Source: Stramenopiles sp. TOSAG23-3
Lineage: Eukaryota; Sar
NCBI GenBank assembly: GCA_900128585.1
Contig: LT642735.1
Span: forward strand, 1-11,536
Direction: 5' to 3'
Length of the DNA stretch: 11,536 nucleotides
Made by a program: the position numbers and the translations under genes. The notes beneath the pieces were generated by a model. The model ran no database searches. It saw only the letters and a list, made by a program, of their open reading frames with translations, and was not told the DNA's origin. This document shows positions 6,803-11,536 of this stretch, piece by piece (within the stretch, counting starts at the first letter, position 1; each line of letters begins with the position of its first letter).

Positions 6803-7672
6803 CCTTCCAACAAACCAGTATGAATTAGATGCCTAGATTTTTTTATGGTGATACAAGCTTTCTGGTCAACAATATATGCGAAAAAATATTATCAAGGTTG
6901 GTTCTTTCTAAAGACGTTTGGCAAACAAACTGTAACACGCAGGCGGCTAAGCCAAGAGGAAGCAACGCGTTCACAGTTTTCTCACTCGTTAAAGCGTTTC
7001 TATATTTTGTTGTGCTCTTGTTATAAAGTAGAAAAGCATGTGGACAGCTTTCTCTTTTATAACTTCCACGCACGCCTACTCTCTCTACTGACTGGCGTAT
7101 TGTAAAAGACGTCTACTACTGCTTCTGGATGAATATATTGTAGATCAGAGTTTATACACACGGGGGAAGATATTACATTTAATTAAATCACTGTTGGAGA
7201 GAGTAGAAGAGTTCATTTTTATTAATTTCACAGCAGCAGGGAGTTAGTGTTACACAACATACAGGTAATAACACCTAAAATGACAAAAAAACTAATTTAA
7301 TTTTCACTTACCAATTTTAGCTGAAGTGAAATATTACAAGTACATCAATACAGTAAGTGTTTAATTATCAGGGTCATAATAAGTTTCCGAAAAACTTCAA
7401 TTCCACATAGTCGTCTACTTAAATTACAATACAATAATATGATTAATTTCCAGCTGCCGATGGACGGCGAGGACCGAGGACCACTTTTACCACCCTAACT
7501 CTAACCATAACATATCCAAAATTGTCCTTAAATAACGGCTGCAGGAGGGGGTTAACTCCCTCAAAACCAACACCCTCATCCTCCTCTCGACAGACTTTTG
7601 GGGCCAGGCAGCGCGCCTTCAGAAGTTGCCAATAAAAAAACACTAACGACCACCTTGGGAACCAGAAAATAG
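6803..7672. other. Intergenic region between GPN2 (-) and coiled-coil locus (+)
   Basis: This divergent spacer should hold the GPN2 promoter. Open frames at 6829-7105 on both strands have no recognisable content and overlap one another. On the plus strand, splice-like signals define possible introns at 7265-7320 and 7353-7453, discussed as a finding. A more GC-rich part (about 7450-7672) begins after the last of these and has short frames only. No TATA or CCAAT element was convincing. Confidence 0.4.
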
Positions 7673-8601
7673 ACTCCAACCAAAAGTTTGAAAAAGAAAA
7701 AAACACGCCGTGTTTTGGAACCAGATTCGCCAAACTCCAGTCTGTCCAGCGCTACTTCATGTACCTCATCAGAATCAGACAACAGTGACAAGGTATTAGG
7801 CCAGCTAGAAGGTGAGAAAGCTACAAACAAAAAACTGACTTGGCATGTTTTAAAGTTGAATACAAAAGCAGCAAAATTACAAGCTGAAATTGAAGTACAT
7901 AAAAGGGTAGCAAAAGAAGAAGAAAAAAGCGAAAAACAATTTGAGTCGTTCAGTAGCAAAGCTTCATGCTACAAATGCAAGGTTGGATGCAACCAATTTG
8001 TTGCTTAAAAAGAATCTGATGGACGCCCTTGCGGATAAAGCCGCATTGCTACGAGAAATAAGTAGACTAAAAAAATCAGCAGAAGAAGCCTTATTGAAGG
8101 TAAAACAGTTCGACAGGGAAACCAAAATAATGCTGGAAGTTGAAAAAAGAAAATCAAAGGCAATCGACCTGATGGCGAAACTGCAAGGCCGGTGTTGCCA
8201 GCTGGGCTTAACAGAAACAGCAGCAGCAGGCACAACAGGCTGCAGTTGCTCATGCGCAGAAACAACAATACGCTCGTGCAAGCACGTTAGGTTGGCAAGG
8301 TGGATGGATCAATCAGCCACAACAAGGTGGATGGAACATTCAAGCTCCTCCTCCTCGAATACCCCCACCGCCTCAAAATGGGATATTCGGGAGGGCTTGG
8401 CGAATCAAGTGTTTCCCTCAATGGCAACCCACTGGCAGGATCCCAGGCCATTTGTCATATTTGCAAAGCATTGCTGGCTCCGGGGAAGCACCCCTAGGAA
8501 ATATAGGCGTCTACACATACATAATAGCCCCAAGAAACCCCAAAGGCCGTTCTCAACAATCGAAAAATCGCCGGTCACTCCAAGACCATGCTCCCAGGTA
8601 G
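7673..8601 (+). pseudogene. Unrecognised coiled-coil, Q/W/P-rich coding region in three frames
   Basis: Three consecutive open stretches read as one protein if two single-base shifts are allowed. From 7673 to about 7930 there is a basic start (KKKKTRRV), a Ser-rich segment and then heptad-like K/E/L coiled coil. From about 7932 to 8210 the coiled coil continues in the next frame (SRSVAKLHATNARLDATN, then LLLKKNLMDALADKAALL and KKSAEEALLKV). From 8212 to TAG at 8599-8601 a third frame gives a poly-Gln start, a repeated QGGW motif, a Pro-rich PPPRIPPPP and a basic tail. The first shift falls in A-rich DNA at 7915-7936, the second just before 8212, where the third frame has a TAA. No GT-AG pair gives the second shift. 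No ATG opens the first frame. No zinc knuckle, protease or polymerase is visible. It may be a decayed gag-like gene, a broken cellular gene, or a gene with sequencing errors. Confidence 0.5.
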
Positions 8602-8642
8602 GCTAATTCGCCCAAGCAAGCCATGTTCTGCCCGGCGATTTT
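8564..8642. repeat. 11-bp inverted repeat around the stop of the coiled-coil frame
   Basis: aaaatcgccgg (8564-8574) pairs exactly with ccggcgatttt (8632-8642). The 57-nt loop contains the TAG at 8599-8601. It could be a 3' hairpin or a chance pairing; eukaryotic genes do not usually end in such structures. Confidence 0.4.
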
Positions 8643-9258
8643 CAGCTTTAAAAATGTAGAAAAAGTGCTTAAAATGCTTCTTAAATAGTAAGATTCTTCA
8701 AATAGAATAATATATGTAGTTTTAAAAAAAAACTTGCTTGTACAAGTAACCGTCTCATTATAAATTTTCTATACGAAATGTGGGCCCATTTTTAAAAGGG
8801 GTTTGGATGCATGAAAACTCTGCGTCAGAGAGGTCTGCAATAACAAATAATAAATAAGACATTATTTTTAAGGAATTTTACAAAACAATTAGAAGGGAAA
8901 ATTTTGGTCCAAAAAGTGGTGCATTTGCAAATAGCTCAATAATATGGGTCCGTATTAAATAATTGTACGGTAAAAAGAGAGAGTAGGAAGGTTCCTTGAT
9001 TGGTTTTTACCAGTAGTCGCTAGTCGCCGTTAGTAAAATTATAAATCACTACAAGATATATATATTTAGAGCCCCATGTATCAGTGAGCCAATTATAACA
9101 AATCAATTTTTCTTCATCAAACAATTCAGAAGTTGCCATCTATCCCCTCTTTACGGAACAAATAAATAGAAATTGAATAAGATTTCTTTCTGTTTGTTTC
9201 ATCATGTTTTGAAAACTCATTTAACTGGTACAGAACACATTTATTAACCCAAGACAAA
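8602..9258. other. AT-rich intergenic spacer upstream of the LRR gene
   Basis: No gene or repeat beyond short A/T runs is visible. It should contain the promoter and 5' UTR of the LRR gene starting at 9259. The 64-codon minus-strand frame at 9126-9320 has no recognisable content and overlaps that start. Confidence 0.45.
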
Positions 9259-10903
9259 ATGGAATGGATATTATATTGCTTTTTTGCACATTGCATTTTC
9301 ACAGTGCTGGGAGGGCACACGACAACCCCGGAAGAATTGATATTTATGCGGTCATTTTATCATGATTGTGCTGGGGATAATTGGAACCAGAAATGGGATA
9401 AATTGGAGTTAGATGTGTGCGAGGAAAAGAAATTATTTCCCGGGGTTACCTGTGAAACGTTTGTTAGTACAAATCCACTAAGACCAGGTACTTTTTGGAC
9501 TGTAACAGGGATAGAACTGGGCATGAACAACCTTGATTGCAAAGCGCTTAATTTTGATTTACCTCATCTGAAGACATTGGATTTATCAGGAGCTTTTTTG
9601 GATAATGATATTATTACTCTCTGGTTTGCGAGTCGTATATTATCAATGCAGACCTCACAGGAACACCATACAACACATTTTTGGGGACAAATTGTACACA
9701 TAAAGATAATGCCGTGTACACAGATTCTGTCGTATATGGTTTAATAGGCTTGGTGGTGCAGGGAATTATTATCCCAATCTGTGGTGTATTGTACTTGTTG
9801 CGGCAGCGGCATTTGTTAAAGTCAAACTCCATCCGCTTGTCACTAGGATTCTTGTATGAACATTGGAGAGGCGATTGGATTAGTATTTTGGCCGAATTAT
9901 GTGAAGTGTGGCGAAGACTGCTCATTTCTTTGGTGATGCTCTATTTCGGTCGTAAAAATCGCAGCTTGCTGATTCTTCTTGCCTGGTTTTATGTTGCAAG
10001 TATATTATTTGTGATTTTTTTACGCCCATACAAGCAAAATAGGCAAGATGTATTTACTACAAGAATACTTTCATTTGCTGTCATGTCAATAAATTTCATC
10101 GTTATTTTCTTGGGTTTGGGAAATGACCGGGATTTTCAGCCGGCTTTACTTGATACATTTTTCGTAATTCCAAACATTTTCCTCTGCATATACACAATGA
10201 TTTGGTATTTTTATCGAAGGATTACGGGTAAGTTTCAGAAATATTTTACTCGTTTATTCTTGCTAACATTTTAATAATTTTAGGACTTAACTGGAAGGTT
10301 GAATGGACCGTTTCATCTTCGCTGAGAGACCATTTACATACTAGGGATGGTCTGATACGTGAAGGAGAGAACAGAAAAACTAATGTTGTAGACAGTGCCC
10401 CTCCGAATAAAGCCAAAGCCAATGGGACGCATCGGGAACAACGAAGCGAGCAAGCTAGTTTTGGTTTGCATGATTCTATCAACGAATCTTATATTACGGA
10501 TTCCGCCCTTGATATCAAATTAAAAGCGTGGTTTTACCGTTTTGATTATGTCGAAAAATGGACAACTGCTTACAAGAGGAAGCATGGCGTAATAGCCAGC
10601 CAAAACGAAAAAAATAAAGACCTAGAATTTACTCGTAACTTCCTGAGAATGATGCAGCATTCACGTGATCTGAAACGTATAGGTTGTCTCGAACCACTTG
10701 TTGCATTTAAGGAACGATGTCTACACCCCCAGGCTGATATGAGAACAGTGTCAATTCCGGGCCAAATCAAGAAGATAGATTTTACTGTGAAAAAGTCTGA
10801 TTTTCAAACGCTAACAAAAAATTTTGCTCTGGAGTGGTCTAGATCACCCGCGCAAACTCTTCATTTTCACACTCCACGAAATTCGAGAAAACTAAAGAAA
10901 TAA
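9259..10903 (+). CDS. LRR protein with five-span membrane domain
   Basis: The product is a probable cell-surface or endomembrane protein of unknown function. The ATG at 9259 opens a hydrophobic signal peptide (residues 1 to ~19). A leucine-rich-repeat N-cap follows (FYHDCAGDNW at 33-42, GVTC at 62-65), and then LRR strands TGIELGMNNLD and LPHLKTLDLSG (101-111). After a frame change between about 9609 and 9651, an NADLTGTPYNTF stretch leads into the membrane part. The five hydrophobic spans are at about 9732-9800, 9900-9947, 9966-10023, 10068-10121 and 10146-10214. The GFLYEHWRGDW...EVWRRLL stretch resembles the shared membrane region of large LRR or beta-helix surface proteins in algae and oomycetes. 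The intron 10228-10283 joins a ~206-residue hydrophilic tail, ending in TAA. The LRR part is unusually short. The frame change may be an indel, a tiny intron or inactivation. Confidence 0.72.
10228..10283 (+). other. 56-nt spliceosomal intron in the LRR gene
   Basis: The donor is GTAAGT directly after ATTACGG, and the acceptor is TTTTAG before GACTTAAC. A branch-like GCTAAC lies about 17 nt before the acceptor. Removal joins the frame ending RRIT through a split Gly codon to a frame that stays open for about 206 codons up to TAA at 10901-10903. Without splicing the upstream frame stops inside the intron region. Confidence 0.9.
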
Positions 10904-10917
10904 CAAAATTGGCCATT

Positions 10918-10938
10918 GGGGGGGAGGGGGGGGGGGGG
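10918..10938 (+). repeat. Poly-G tract (7 G, A, 13 G)
   Basis: Almost pure G follows 15 nt after the LRR gene stop. Such a run could form a G-quadruplex in the 3' UTR RNA, or mark a slippage-prone site. Similar G runs occur in the units at 4993-5066. Confidence 0.9.
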
Positions 10939-11387
10939 TTGGCGTACCAGGTACCTGTACTGATGTAGAAGCCGTTCTGTAACCTAATTATATGTTACGC
11001 TTTGTACACGGAGTACAGCTACACATTCGACGATGTACATTTTCGCAAAAGCGATTGTAACAAAAAAGCCTCGTTTCTTTTCCGTTCCACAAATTATAGA
11101 TTAGCGGACTGCCCTCTTAGTAGTATGTCAACAATTTGCAATATTAACTGATATGCGACGAATATCTCTTTTGAACAATCTATTATCCGGTTTTACTTAT
11201 CCCCGTCCAAGATAAGACCCGCTTCGGGCCTCCGTTTCAGAAAAAAATAACAATTAAGGTTTAAATTTTAATTTAACTATTTCGAATATTGTATGACCAT
11301 TTGTAATATAATTTCCTATGAAATTCGAAATCACAACTTGCTGTATCACACTAATAAATTCTATTATTCCAAGTGCTAGTCGTCTAA
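10939..11387. other. AT-rich 3' flank, no gene seen
   Basis: There is no coding frame of note. A 10-bp palindrome caggtacctg lies at 10948-10957 and a short cccg-ctt-cggg stem at 11218-11228. An AATAAA hexamer at 11353-11358 is too far from the LRR stop to assign with confidence. Confidence 0.4.
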
Positions 11388-11428
11388 ATGTCGCATTTTA
11401 AATCTTTTTTGTGAATCTGCCCAATGAT
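11388..11428 (+). repeat. Diverged half-copy of the 45-bp inverted-repeat module
   Basis: atgtcgcattttaaa at 11388-11402 is identical to 4456-4470. cccaatgat at 11420-11428 is identical to 4488-4496. The spacing between the two blocks is 32 nt start to start in both places, and the intervening bases match at about half of the positions. No inverted partner is visible before the window ends. Confidence 0.65.
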
Positions 11429-11536
11429 GCCAATGATGTATTTTTATTAAATATATTATCCCCTGCTGATACTAGTCCAGGGACCAAAAATTAACGAAAA
11501 CGAAAACGAAATATATGAAAATAAGGAAATAATAAG

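Noticed and set aside
6829-7105. Overlapping frames of 65-86 codons on both strands upstream of GPN2
   Set aside because: They overlap in different frames, none resembles a protein family, and the region is the expected GPN2 promoter.
7275-7311. Minus-strand intron candidate (GTAAGTG to TTTTAG, 37 nt)
   Set aside because: No coding frame on that strand uses it, and a plus-strand interval of proven length (56 nt) fits the same place better.
7490-7512. Telomere-like accctaactctaaccataac
   Set aside because: Only one exact CCCTAA hexamer with two degenerate neighbours; too short and impure to call an interstitial telomere.
7443-7959. Minus-strand frames of 96 and 127 codons opposite the coiled-coil region
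   Set aside because: Phe/Leu/Ser-rich translations are typical antisense shadows of Lys/Glu-rich coding DNA on the plus strand.
9614-9925. 103-codon minus-strand frame opposite the membrane region of the LRR gene
   Set aside because: Antisense of a well-supported membrane-spanning frame; no family features.
1-11536. tRNA, rRNA, CRISPR array or bacterial operon signals
   Set aside because: No cloverleaf with intact A/B boxes, no rRNA-like conserved blocks, no regularly spaced direct repeats; genes and intron are eukaryotic.

Overview
This window is nuclear DNA from a eukaryote, most likely a flagellated unicellular protist or alga. Three things support that. There are two complete protein genes of eukaryote-only or eukaryote/archaeal families (DNAAF5 and GPN2). 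There is one clear GT-AG spliceosomal intron (56 nt). The intergenic DNA is AT-rich and crowded with inverted repeats. DNAAF5 works only in assembling axonemal dynein arms, so the organism should make motile flagella at some stage. The three well-read genes end in TAG, TGA and TAA, so the standard genetic code fits. I cannot place the lineage further. The LRR plus multi-pass membrane protein is of a style I associate with algae, oomycetes and other protists, but that is not diagnostic.

Layout. 1-1551: decayed accessory DNA. It holds a ~104-bp-arm inverted duplication of an ORF fragment, a 20-bp tandem duplication, and minus-strand open stretches that faintly resemble mobile-element proteins. 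1552-4209 (-): single-exon DNAAF5. 4210-5938: a 1.7-kb repeat nest with a perfect 45-bp inverted repeat, a GTT microsatellite, two imperfect hairpins and five copies of a ~40-bp G-rich unit. 5939-6802 (-): single-exon GPN2. 6803-7672: no convincing gene, though intron-like signals occur. 7673-8601 (+): an unrecognised coiled-coil, Gln/Trp/Pro-rich coding region spread over three frames. 8602-9258: nothing convincing. 9259-10903 (+): a secreted-start LRR protein with five membrane spans and a long tail, with one intron and one unexplained frame change. 10904-11536: a poly-G run and, near the end, a diverged copy of the 45-bp inverted-repeat module.

The two conserved genes are both linked to cytoplasmic assembly of large complexes: dynein arms for DNAAF5 and RNA polymerase II for GPN2. 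They lie in the same orientation but 1.7 kb apart with repeats between, so co-transcription is not suggested. The least explained parts are the foldback repeat nest, the dispersed 45-bp module, and the three-frame coiled-coil locus.
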